From: Notamacropus eugenii
Taxonomy: Eukaryota > Chordata > Mammalia > Diprotodontia > Macropodidae
Length of the DNA: 64,000 nt
Assembly (NCBI RefSeq): GCF_028372415.1
Contig: NC_092879.1
Location: 100,603,828 to 100,667,827, forward strand
Direction: 5' to 3'
Shown here: positions 56,101 to 64,000 of the stretch, piece after piece
Numbering within the stretch: the first letter of the stretch is position 1
Layout: every line of letters starts with the position of its first letter
Notes under the pieces: generated by a model
Told to the model about the DNA's origin: nothing
What the model saw: only the letters and a program-made list of their open reading frames with translations
Database searches by the model: none
Program-made: the position numbers and the translations under genes

Positions 56101-58048
56101 GTGATTTTCCTAAAGGGTACATCTGCTCATGTCATCTTCCCACTCATGTGACCCCACTGGCTCCCTATCACCTCCAGGATTCAAAGGAAAATTCTCCCTT
56201 GGCTATTTAAAGCCCTTTTTAACCTGGGCTCTACCAGCAGTTCCTTCCAGGCCACGCTGTACTTCATTGCCCTCTACAAGCCACGCTTCCTGGGGCTCTA
56301 TCTCACACCTCCATGCTTTTGCACTGGCATCCTCCCACTGCCATGTGGTCCCTCATCACTTCTACCCTTTGGAATCCTTGACTTCCATTGCTTCTTAGCT
56401 GACCTCCCTTCTATTCCCATCCATGGATACTACATGGACCTATTTACGGAAACATTAGGACCCTGACCCCCCATTGGAATAGAGAGTCCTTGAGGACAGA
56501 GAATGTTTCACTTTGGCTTTGCACCTGAGCACTTAGCATGGCACTTGGCATATAGTAAGTGCTTAGTTAATGCTTACTGATTGATGGATCCCATTAAATA
56601 TGAGCTAGATACTTTTCCTCTCTTGCCCTCAGTGTCCACCTCTGTAAAATGAGGGAGCTAAACTAGATAAGTAGATGAGCTCGAAGGTCCCTTCCAGCTC
56701 AAAATTCTATGATCATATGAGGATGTTACCAGAGAAGTGGTACCCATCCCCTAAGCACATGTTCCCTGGGGCCTCTCCATTCATCTATCTGCAAGTTTCT
56801 TTGGGATTCTATCTCAAAATGCTGGCTGCTGAACCTTTGTAAACTGTAGGGGTTGGATGTGTATATGTGTGTGTATGCGTGTGTGGGGGGGGGGGGGGCG
56901 GGGGAGGTTGTTCACCTTAACAGGAAAGTAGTCCCGGAAGTACTTCCAAAGTGTCCAGTTCCTCACCCAGTTTGAGCGCCTGCCACCTGTAGAGAAAGGG
57001 AAGGAAGGGGGCAGGGCAGGGAAAGCTGGCTCACTCTCTCTCTGGAGGGGGAGACAGCTTCCTGACCTCCCCCATCCCAGTAGAAGATTGACCTCTTCAG
57101 GGTTTGTTTTTTCATCCTAATGCTTCTGAAACACAGCATACCCCCTCCCCTTACTCCCTTCCCAACATACCCCCCCCCAGGGCCTAGAACTTCAGTTCCC
57201 CCTTAGTAACATAGGACTGTTGGGGGTCTAAGCTCAGTTTCATGTGAACAGTCTCGGGCAGGTAAAGGTGAGGACTTCTAAACCTCAGAGTTCTCATGAG
57301 GCCCCCCAGGGAACAGCTAGGTATTGAGGCGTGAGACACGGGCTATCTCGTGCATTTCTGCCTCTTCTCCGTGGGAAACTTGCTGGGGAGAGCATCCTAC
57401 CCTTGAGATTAACCCATGGTCTGAGCACACCTGTTGTTGACTAGCTAAAGGCTGAGAGCAGGCACGGTATTCAGGTGCAAACTATGCGGTGGGAGAGCTT
57501 AAGTAGGGTCAGGAAAGCCTGAAGGCGCTCTTCAAGCTGAGGGGCCCTTAGAGGGCAGAAGGTCCCTCCCCTCTCCCACTCCCATTCTCTTGCTGTAGGA
57601 TCTTTGCCTCCTTGGGAGGAGGAGGATTCCTCTCTCCTGAAGAAGAATTCACCCTGCACATGTAACTAAGATCCTGAATAAAGCCTAACCCTTGTTCGAC
57701 TCTGGAAAGTCTCTTCTCTCAACACGTTTATCTGGTTTGGCCACCGAAGACCTGCGACAGGTGAAAGGTAAGACTCGGGTAGCCCTTCGACCTCAAGGCC
57801 AAACATGGGACCACCAATGTTGGCTTGGCAAGGGGAGCCTTCTTCCTAGCCCTCTAGCTCTCCCTGAGCCACACGGCCACACGAGCAGTGTGGACTTTTA
57901 TTCTTGGTGCTTCTTGGGTCCCCTCCCCCTTCCCACTTACCTTGACTGTGAGTTTTCCAGTCATATAAGAGCCAGACTAAGGTGAGCACAGACACCATCC
58001 AGTACTTAGTGAACAGGAGGACAGGCACAGAAACGATGGGGATGGCTC
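51917..58048 (-). CDS. DGAT2L6: Diacylglycerol O-acyltransferase 2-like 6, coding exons 2-7
   Basis: A DGAT2-family acyltransferase of the endoplasmic reticulum, related to the wax and triacylglycerol synthases; the substrate of DGAT2L6 itself is less well defined. Coding exons, 5' to 3' on the minus strand: 58048-57941, 56986-56916, 55849-55645, 54459-54285, 52509-52298, 52071-51917 (108, 71, 205, 175, 212 and 155 bases), all with GT-AG introns and matching phases. The translation follows human DGAT2L6 closely: YDWKTHSQGGRRSNWVRNW, YFP, the catalytic HPHG in AAHPHGILSYG, GGAAEALL, NRKGFV, VPSFSFGENEV and FHGRG. The stop is TGA after ELMIW. No frame damage is seen. The first exon (about 29 codons, ending in phase 1) was not found up to 64,000; it may lie beyond the window, since the human first intron is long, or be too diverged to see. 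Confidence 0.93.
52897..52911 (+). promoter_or_regulatory. CTCF-type motif
   Basis: CCACAAGGGGGCAGG matches 13 of 15 consensus positions. A second, weaker match (CCACCAGGGGGAGCA) lies at 53,533-53,547 in the same orientation. Confidence 0.35.
53084..53129. repeat. (TG)n microsatellite
   Basis: An uninterrupted run of about 22 TG units. Confidence 0.97.
54520..54755. repeat. Polypyrimidine (CCTCCT/CTTC)n tract in DGAT2L6 intron 4
   Basis: About 235 bp with almost no purines on the plus strand. Long Gly-Arg-Glu-Lys frames on the minus strand are artefacts. Confidence 0.95.
56030..56600 (+). mobile_element. L2-type LINE 3' region in DGAT2L6 intron 3
   Basis: 'ccattgcacattcagttgccaaagtgattttcc', 'tggctccctatcacctccaggat' and the tail 'tggcatatagtaagtgcttagttaatgc'. 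A MIR-like end follows at 56,615-56,720. Confidence 0.75.
56886..56904. repeat. Poly-G run in DGAT2L6 intron 3
   Basis: A run of 12 or more G after TG repeats, a short distance from the exon 3 donor at 56,915. The run length may be unreliable in the assembly. Confidence 0.8.
57220..57800 (+). mobile_element. Possible solo LTR in DGAT2L6 intron 2
   Basis: The stretch looks like an endogenous-retrovirus LTR: TG-rich start, a GC-rich mid part, AATAAA at 57,677-57,682, then a U5-like pyrimidine-rich end. No internal retroviral genes are adjacent. Both ends are uncertain, no clear target duplication was found, and the family is not named. Treated as a fossil. Confidence 0.35.
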
Positions 58049-58049
58049 C

Positions 58050-58317
58050 TGAGGAAGTACCAAGGGTTGTTCCATCACCCACAATGAAGTCCAAGGCCTT
58101 GGGATTGTACCCCCTCTCCAACTACATACTGCACACATCAGTTTCCTCCTCTACCAAATCTAGTCCAAATGTTGGACTACATGACTTCTGAGTCATCGTG
58201 GCCAAGACTCTCATTTAAGTTCCTTTCCCTGAGCTTCTGCAAAATGAGAAGTTTGGAGTAGATCAGGATGTGGCTCTGTTTGACAGTCTGGTGAAGCCAG
58301 ACAAAACCCAACGGAAA
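58050..58317. other. DGAT2L6 upstream/intron 1, MIR-like remnant
   Basis: 'tcagtttcctcctctaccaaatc' and 'tccaaatgttggactacatgac' at about 58,110-58,240 read as a MIR 3' part. Confidence 0.4.
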
Positions 58318-59030
58318 GAGAAAGAAAGAGAAATTCCATTCAACATAATTGCAGATAGTATAAAATACTTGGGAATCTACGTGTCAACACATACACAAGA
58401 ATTATATGGTAACTATTATAAAAGACCTTTCATTAAAAAAAGCCAGATAGAAATAAATGGAGAAATATTGCTTACTCATGGGTAGGCAGAGCCCACATAA
58501 TGGAAATGACCATCTTACCAAAACTAATTTACTTATTTAGTGCCATAGCAGTCAAACTACCAAACATACAGCTAGGTGGTGCTGCAGATAGAGCGCTGGG
58601 CCAGCAGCCAGGAAGACTCTAGTTCAAATCTGGCCTCAGACATTTACCTGCTGTGTGACCCTGGGCAAGTCACTTAATCTCTGCTTGCTTCAATTTCTTC
58701 ATCTGTAAAATGAGGATAATAATAGGGTTGTTGTGAGGATCAACGAGATCAAAATGGTAAAGTACTTGTGTGCCTGGAACATAGTAAGCGCTAAGTAAAT
58801 GCTAGCTATTGATTACTTACAAGAACTAGAAAAAAATAGAGTTCATCTGGAGGAACAAAAGGTCGAGCCTATCACGTGAATGAATGAAAACAAGAAATGT
58901 GAAGGAAGGAGATCTCAAAGTATATTGTAGAGTGGTGATCGTCAAAACTATATGGTGCAAGTGAAGAAACAGGCAGTGGGTCAATGGGATAGATTAGGCA
59001 GACAATACACAAATATGATATGCCCTATAG
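58318..59030 (+). mobile_element. L1 LINE ORF2 fragment, split by a SINE
   Basis: The first part encodes IPFNIIADSIKYLGIYVS and ELYGNYYK, typical of the L1 ORF2 region after the reverse transcriptase. After the SINE the text resumes with 'aactagaaaaaaatagagttcatctggaggaacaaaagg' (FIWRNKR) and 'gtcaatgggatagattaggcag' (QWDRLGR). Confidence 0.8.
58566..58815 (+). mobile_element. tRNA-headed SINE with MIR-like tail inside L1
   Basis: CAGCTAGGTGGTGCTGCAGA head, 'tgtgtgaccctgggcaagtcactt', 'tcatctgtaaaatgaggata', and the tail 'gcctggaacatagtaagcgctaag'. Confidence 0.8.
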
Positions 59031-59902
59031 TCATGTAGAACAGAAAACAGCACATAACTGTGACCTATTAGGAGCAGGGTTGGGGCTTTGGGGCAGCTTA
59101 GGGGAGAAAAGGGAGAGATCTGGGTTCAAGTCAATAAACTCTCATGAGGCTCAAGCAGGTGAGCTCCTCAATCTCTCAGGCAGCCAGGTATTCATTCATC
59201 TAAAGCTACACATTAAAAAGGAGGTGCTGACCAGCACTCGTCACTCACATAGAGTTTCACATGAAATTACTGACCCGGAGCAAAGGAAGGAAAGGCTCTC
59301 TCGGAACACAGAATCTTTAGAAGGCAGTTGGCTTCACAATCCGCAAATCTACGCCTAGAAAAGGGAGGCAGCGTCCCAAAGAAGGAAGGGCATTGGGAGG
59401 AGGAAACAGGGGGCATCTACCTCTCTGTCAAAGTGTCCTTCTGCAGGAAGGCCTCCCTCCACCAAGGGAAAAGCCTCCACCCTCAGCACCACGCCCCTTT
59501 GGGGAAGCTCTCAGGGTGGTCCCAATGCTAATCGGGAGCAGAATGGGGCCTTTGGCCTCAGCTGTATCTATTATAATGATAATCTGTCTGCTCTGTGGTG
59601 ACTTGTGGCCCTCCTCACCTCAGTCTTTCCTTCTCCAAGACAGACATTCTCAGCTCCTTCAGTGGATCCTTATATGCCCCCCTCCCCCCAATCAGGGGAG
59701 CTGATTCTCAGGAAGTTTGGCTTTGTGAGTAGGAGGGGCTGACACATCTCTATGGGAAATGCCTGACAAACCCACCTTGGCCTCTGAAAAGAAGGTAGCC
59801 TTCTAAAAGCAAGGCCCCATTCTGAAGGCAAAGAGGGAAGACAGGCTGTCATAGTCTGGATGCTTAGGGGTCAGGCAATCGCTTGGAAACACCATAGGCA
59901 AT
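59031..59902. other. Intergenic or intronic, nothing recognised
   Basis: No gene, repeat or DGAT2L6 first exon could be supported. A plus-strand LLQWILI match to the expected exon is on the wrong strand. Confidence 0.35.
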
Positions 59903-60368
59903 AATTGTTGCTCTGCCTTCAAGAGGACCAATGACATCACCAGTGACGTTTTGCAAGACTCTTGGGTGAATCAGATTAAAGTGAGGCATAGTTGCACAAA
60001 GTCAACAGACTCTTCCAAAGCCATCAAAGTTCAGTGGCAGGACAAAAGTCAGGACACCTGGCGATGGCCCAAGATGTAGTGGGTGACCTTGGTGTCTTTG
60101 ATGTCTAATCAAACTCAAAGCACTCCATAGTGCCAACTTCAGCCACCTTCACAGCCTTTGGAACAAATTGTTCTCATCTCCCTGTTCCACCAGAGGAAGT
60201 CTTCACAGGCTTGCAGTAGACATCCCTCTAACTCGCTGATGGATTTGAGACCTGTCAGTTACCCTCAGCCTGGTTTTAACTCATCTGCTGAAATAGTTTC
60301 ATCAGGGTGTGGTTGCTGTTCGGGCCACAGCTTCTTAGAGCCACAAGTGAGAGCTGGGGGACACCTGT
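59903..60368 (-). repeat. Copy D of the ~450-bp dispersed repeat family
   Basis: From 'ttcaagaggaccaatgacatcacc' to 'cttcttagagccacaagtgagagctggg', matching copies A-C block for block. Confidence 0.8.
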
Positions 60369-61959
60369 CGCGGGCAGTCAGTTATCCCATAAGAGAATGG
60401 GCTGAGATGATGTAAACTGGGATTAGCTATCTTGGACAAAACTTTCCAACCTGCAGATACACAGTCTTGGGAGGCCTAGTCAGATGAATGTGGGAAAAGA
60501 ATTTTTGAAGCCAAGGGGAGTCACAGAGCAAAAAGATGAGTGAAAGAAATCGGAATCCCCCAAGGCCCCCCTCAGGTGATAGCTCCCATTCTTTTCTCCT
60601 CAGCCAAAAGCCTCAGTACATTTTCCTAGAGATCTCTTCTCTGTGCCCCCATCATATTCTACCATGTATCACTTGGATTTGTGGAGGCATCATGTTCTTA
60701 CTACTGGATTGGAAGTTCCTTCAGGGCAAGGATTCTTGATTTCATTGACATAGAATGGTGAAATGAGCTCTGTGTTTGGAGTCCCAAGCCTTGAGTCTGA
60801 GTCTCGGCTCCATCTTTTCCTGGCTTTGTGACTCTGGACAAGTCACTCAATGTCTCTGATATTACGAGGAAATGTCAATTTCCTCCCCTGCAAAATGGGA
60901 ATAAAAATCCTCATCCCACTGAATTCCCAGGGTTGGGGTGAGAACAGTGCTCTGGGAATCAGAAAGGTCATCAAACAGCAAACTAACTGGGAAACACAGG
61001 GGAAGCACTGAACGAAAGTGGATAGCACTGAATTTGCCGTTACTGCGTTGAATTTGAGTTGGACATCACAATGGCTGAGCTCTGCGAGAGCAGTCTTTCT
61101 CTTGGCCTCAGAGGATCCGAGGTAAGTCTGAGATATGGCAGAGGCTGAGGAAGGGTGGGGATGGCCAAGGGTGCCACGCCAGCCTTCTGAGATGATTTTT
61201 GGAGAGACTTCTCGTTAAGGAGGGAATGAAGAGCAGGAATTCGGGCCAACTGAATACACATTTATGAAGTGCCTACTATGTGCCAGGCACTGTGCTCTGC
61301 ACTGGAAGGGACTCAGAGGTCATTTACTTCAGCCCTTTCATTGTTTTCAGAGTTGGACATGGAAAGCCAGAGAGAAGAGGAAGGACCTTGAACAACATCA
61401 CAAAGCCAGTGAGTGGCAGGGCCAGGATTTGAATCAAAGCCATAAGGAGCTGGACCAGAGGCACTGATCCCTAGACCAAGCAAAGCTGATGGGAAGACTT
61501 CCAGGCGAGCATGACCAAGTTAGGTCTTTTCCTGATTCCATCAAACTCCCAGTGAGTGAGTCCCATGTCCTTTAGGGAGGGTCTGCCTTCCTCCTAGCGA
61601 GGAAGACCGAGATGGCAGGGAGGAACTCTGAGGGAATGCACAGTGAAGAAGGTCTGAAGGTAACCTGAATCTGGCAGGGGACTTCACACACATCCCGCAA
61701 AGTCAATCAGGGGGCAGCACCTCCTTGTAACTTACTGGCTTTATGACCTTGGGCATGTCCCTTCCCTGCTCAAGGCCTCAGTTTCCTCCTCTGTGAAATG
61801 AGGAGCTGGCATGGATGTCCTCGAGGGCCCTTTTCAGCTCTAGCTCTGGGATCTGCTGAGGTACAACCAGGGCAGTGGATAGATGAGGAGCCCAGTGCTT
61901 GGCACACAGTAGGCACTTCATAAATAAATGCTTGTTGACTGACTGACGATGACTGAACA
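60369..61959. other. Intergenic with MIR-like remnants
   Basis: MIR-like pieces lie at about 60,750-60,960 (plus), 61,300-61,470 (minus) and 61,700-61,945 (plus, with an L2/MIR-type tail 'gtgcttggcacacagtaggcacttc'). No gene. Confidence 0.5.
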
Positions 61960-62280
61960 ACTCAGGGCTGGCAGGCACTCTCAGTTCAACTCTTGTCTCT
62001 GGGAGAATACCCTCCCCAGCCTTTGCATGAAGACCTCTAGTGACAGGGAACTCACCACCTTACGAGGTAGTCCAAATTGTTAGGATATTAGTTACTTCCT
62101 TACTCTGGGCAAAGAATAGCTGCAGACTTCACCCACTACCCCTAGTTCAGCCTTCTGGGACTCAGCAATTCAATTCAATCGAACAAGCATTTCTATTATA
62201 TCTTATTACATGTAAGTCATTGAGGATACAGAGACAGAACTGGCCAAGTTGCCACCCTCCAGGAGCTTATATCCTGCTGT

Positions 62281-62337
<57 letters not shown>

Positions 62338-62780
62338 GTGTGTGTATGTGTATGTGTGTGTGATGCCACATGTACAAAGACAAGTGTTGCGGATACGGAT
62401 ACAAAAAAGATTCCGCCTCTGAAAGAGGCGTGATGGAGAAGTCCAAGTGGGGGGCTAGTGGGGAGAGAGATGGCTTGCCTGAGAGTCCTCACTGAATGGA
62501 GGCTTGGGGAGGAGCCCTTCAATGCTGGAGACAGTCGTGTTCCCCTTGGGCCTTCTCTTTTCCAGCTTCCTTCTCTTCTCCCTGGTCCCTTTCTCTGGTC
62601 TTCTACGGCTTGATCTGAAGGCCTTACATCATCTAAGTCACTCTCCTCTGGATACTCTCCAGCTTCTCAGTGTCCTCTCCAAAACTTGGTGCCTGGACCC
62701 AGAGGTGCTTCCAGATGTGGCAGCCTGACCAGGGCATAGGATGGCACCAGGGCTACTAATTCTACAGCAGGGTTTGGGCT
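61960..62780 (-). mobile_element. CR1/L3-type LINE 3' region, interrupted
   Basis: 'acctctagtgacagggaactcaccaccttacgaggtagtcc' at about 62,030-62,075 and 'ctcctctggatactctccagcttctcagtgtcctctcc' at about 62,640-62,680 are CR1/L3 3' blocks on the minus strand. A different repeat and a TG microsatellite lie between them. Confidence 0.6.
62281..62362. repeat. (TG)n microsatellite
   Basis: TG units with a few TATG interruptions over about 80 bp. Confidence 0.97.
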
Positions 62781-64000
62781 TCACTGAAGGAAGACAGATG
62801 AACACAGGTCCTGTTGACAAAATGGTGGTCAAGCTTCTGGGGTGATTCCAGGCTGCTACGGTTCCAATGTCCAGGCCAGTGACCACCCCATTCCTGGGCC
62901 CTGGCTCTGTGCACCCTTCTAGGAGCAGTGTCAATGCTGAGGCAGGGAGAAGAGAGAAGAGTCTGCTTAGCTAGAAGCAACCTTCTGGGGGAGCATTTGG
63001 CCATGGCAAGTTGTCCTCCAAGTCATTAGGATAGCCACAGGCAAACATTCAAATCATGTCCAAAGACCTTGAAGCCCTCCTCACGTTCTCTTCCGAAGAG
63101 AAGCTGAGTTCTCTTCTGGGCACTGCCTCCCAGAATTGGGATGAGAGATGCTTTTGGTAAGCCCTAAAGTGCTATTATAGCTCTGCGAATCCTCCTTCAT
63201 TCTTTCTGGGAATCAGTTTCCCCAGTTGCAAAATGGGGGGAGGGTAGAGAGGCAGTTGGTCTCTGTAGTTTCCAAGGGTCTTGGGATTTATTTTTGATCC
63301 CTTGTTCTTTGCAACTAGTGACCCTGTGTTTTTCCTGCCCTTTGTGCTGAGGGTGGGTTGGATAACAGCCCACTCCTAGGACAGGAAGCTTGGCCACATG
63401 TCCCCTTCTTAGGCTGGGGAGACTGAGGTTCTCAAGCAGGCTAGGCCAATCTGTATCAGCCAAGAGCTCCTTTGACTGTTGCTTCAAGATCTCCAGTGAC
63501 AAGGTCTGCTTCTGGGCAGCTCATGCTGTCAGCAAGTGGTGACTGAGCTGAAATGAGCCACCTCATGCCAGATCCAGCTCCCTGCCCACTTCATGAGGGC
63601 CCAGAGCCATGCTCACTTCAGGCCTGGCTCAGTTTACTCCCCCAGCAGCAACTCTCCTCACCCATGCTCCCATTTCCCAGCACCTCTTGCCTTCTGCCCC
63701 TAGAATGGCAGAGACCATCTTGTTTGCTTGTATTTGCATCTTCAGTGCTTAGACCCATGCCTGGCATGGAGCCCTCCCTTGGTAAATGTTCCCTCTATTA
63801 TAACACCTTGCTTCATCCCCTCAATCCACACCCAGCCAGTTGTCACACCCTATTGTTTCTACCCATTTAACATCTTAGCTGGTAGAACCACAGATGGAAA
63901 GATCGAAGGCATGCATCTCTTTTAACCCCTTCATTTTACACATGAAGGAGTTGAGAACCAGAAAGAGGAAGTCATTTGTTCCAGTTCACACAGACTGCAA
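62781..64000. other. Intergenic or intronic, mostly unassigned
   Basis: A MIR-like inverted end ('ttttacacatgaaggagttgagaaccagaaagagg') runs into the right edge at about 63,865-64,000. No exon was identified. Confidence 0.35.

Noticed and set aside
59393-59704. LLQWILI sequence resembling the expected DGAT2L6 first exon (LQWIPVYIF)
   Set aside because: It is on the plus strand while DGAT2L6 is on the minus strand, and no suitable donor follows.
61071-61121. Exon-like plus-strand ATG segment ending in a gtaagt donor
   Set aside because: The short peptide matches no expected neighbour such as IGBP1, and there is no partner exon. Chance ATG-to-donor runs of this size are common.
1-64000. CRISPR arrays, operons or phage-type modules
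   Set aside because: The repeats are dispersed eukaryotic transposons and microsatellites. No spaced identical repeats or prokaryotic gene clusters are present.

Overview
This window is vertebrate genomic DNA with intron-split genes, microsatellites and dense layers of old transposable elements. It is most likely from a marsupial. Many SINEs have a tRNA-derived head beginning GGGGCAGCTAGGTGG, L1 copies are of the type familiar from marsupial genomes, and CR1/L3-like, L2-like and MIR-like relics are abundant. The species cannot be told from the sequence alone. The gene content and order match the human Xq13.1 segment DGAT2L6 - AWAT1 - P2RY4 - ARR3, read here in the opposite direction, so the window is probably X-linked.

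Layout: (1) The left edge (about 73-272, minus strand) holds a consensus TATA box, three TAATC homeobox cores upstream of it and a splice donor downstream. This is the position and orientation expected for the promoter and untranslated first exon of the cone arrestin gene ARR3, whose body would lie outside the window. (2) From 273 to 8,500 there are L1, CR1-like and MIR-like relics, a tandem duplication, TG-rich sequence and one near-perfect CTCF motif. (3) P2RY4, a single-exon UTP-type P2Y receptor, lies at 8,976-10,028 on the plus strand. (4) From 10,030 to 24,900 there are repeats only. (5) AWAT1, a complete seven-exon acyl-CoA wax alcohol acyltransferase gene, occupies 25,440-31,246 on the minus strand. 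(6) From 31,250 to 51,900 lie layered LINEs, including a young 5'-truncated L1 with a target-site duplication inside an older CR1-like LINE. (7) DGAT2L6 exons 2-7 lie at 51,917-58,048 on the minus strand; its short first coding exon was not found. (8) From 58,050 to 64,000 there are repeats and unassigned sequence.

AWAT1 and DGAT2L6 are tandem paralogues of the DGAT2 acyltransferase family. Their coding exons 2-5 and 7 have identical lengths and phases, and exon 6 differs by exactly four codons. Known relatives esterify fatty alcohols or diacylglycerol at the endoplasmic reticulum, mainly in skin and sebaceous tissue. P2RY4 is an unrelated G-protein-coupled receptor. The genes share a neighbourhood rather than a pathway.

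I found no CRISPR array, operon or other prokaryote-type system, and no convincing new protein-coding gene. The most interesting non-routine items are the inferred ARR3 promoter, a shortened P2RY4 C-terminus, a candidate spliced upstream ORF before P2RY4, and a four-copy, roughly 450-bp dispersed repeat family that I could not name with confidence.
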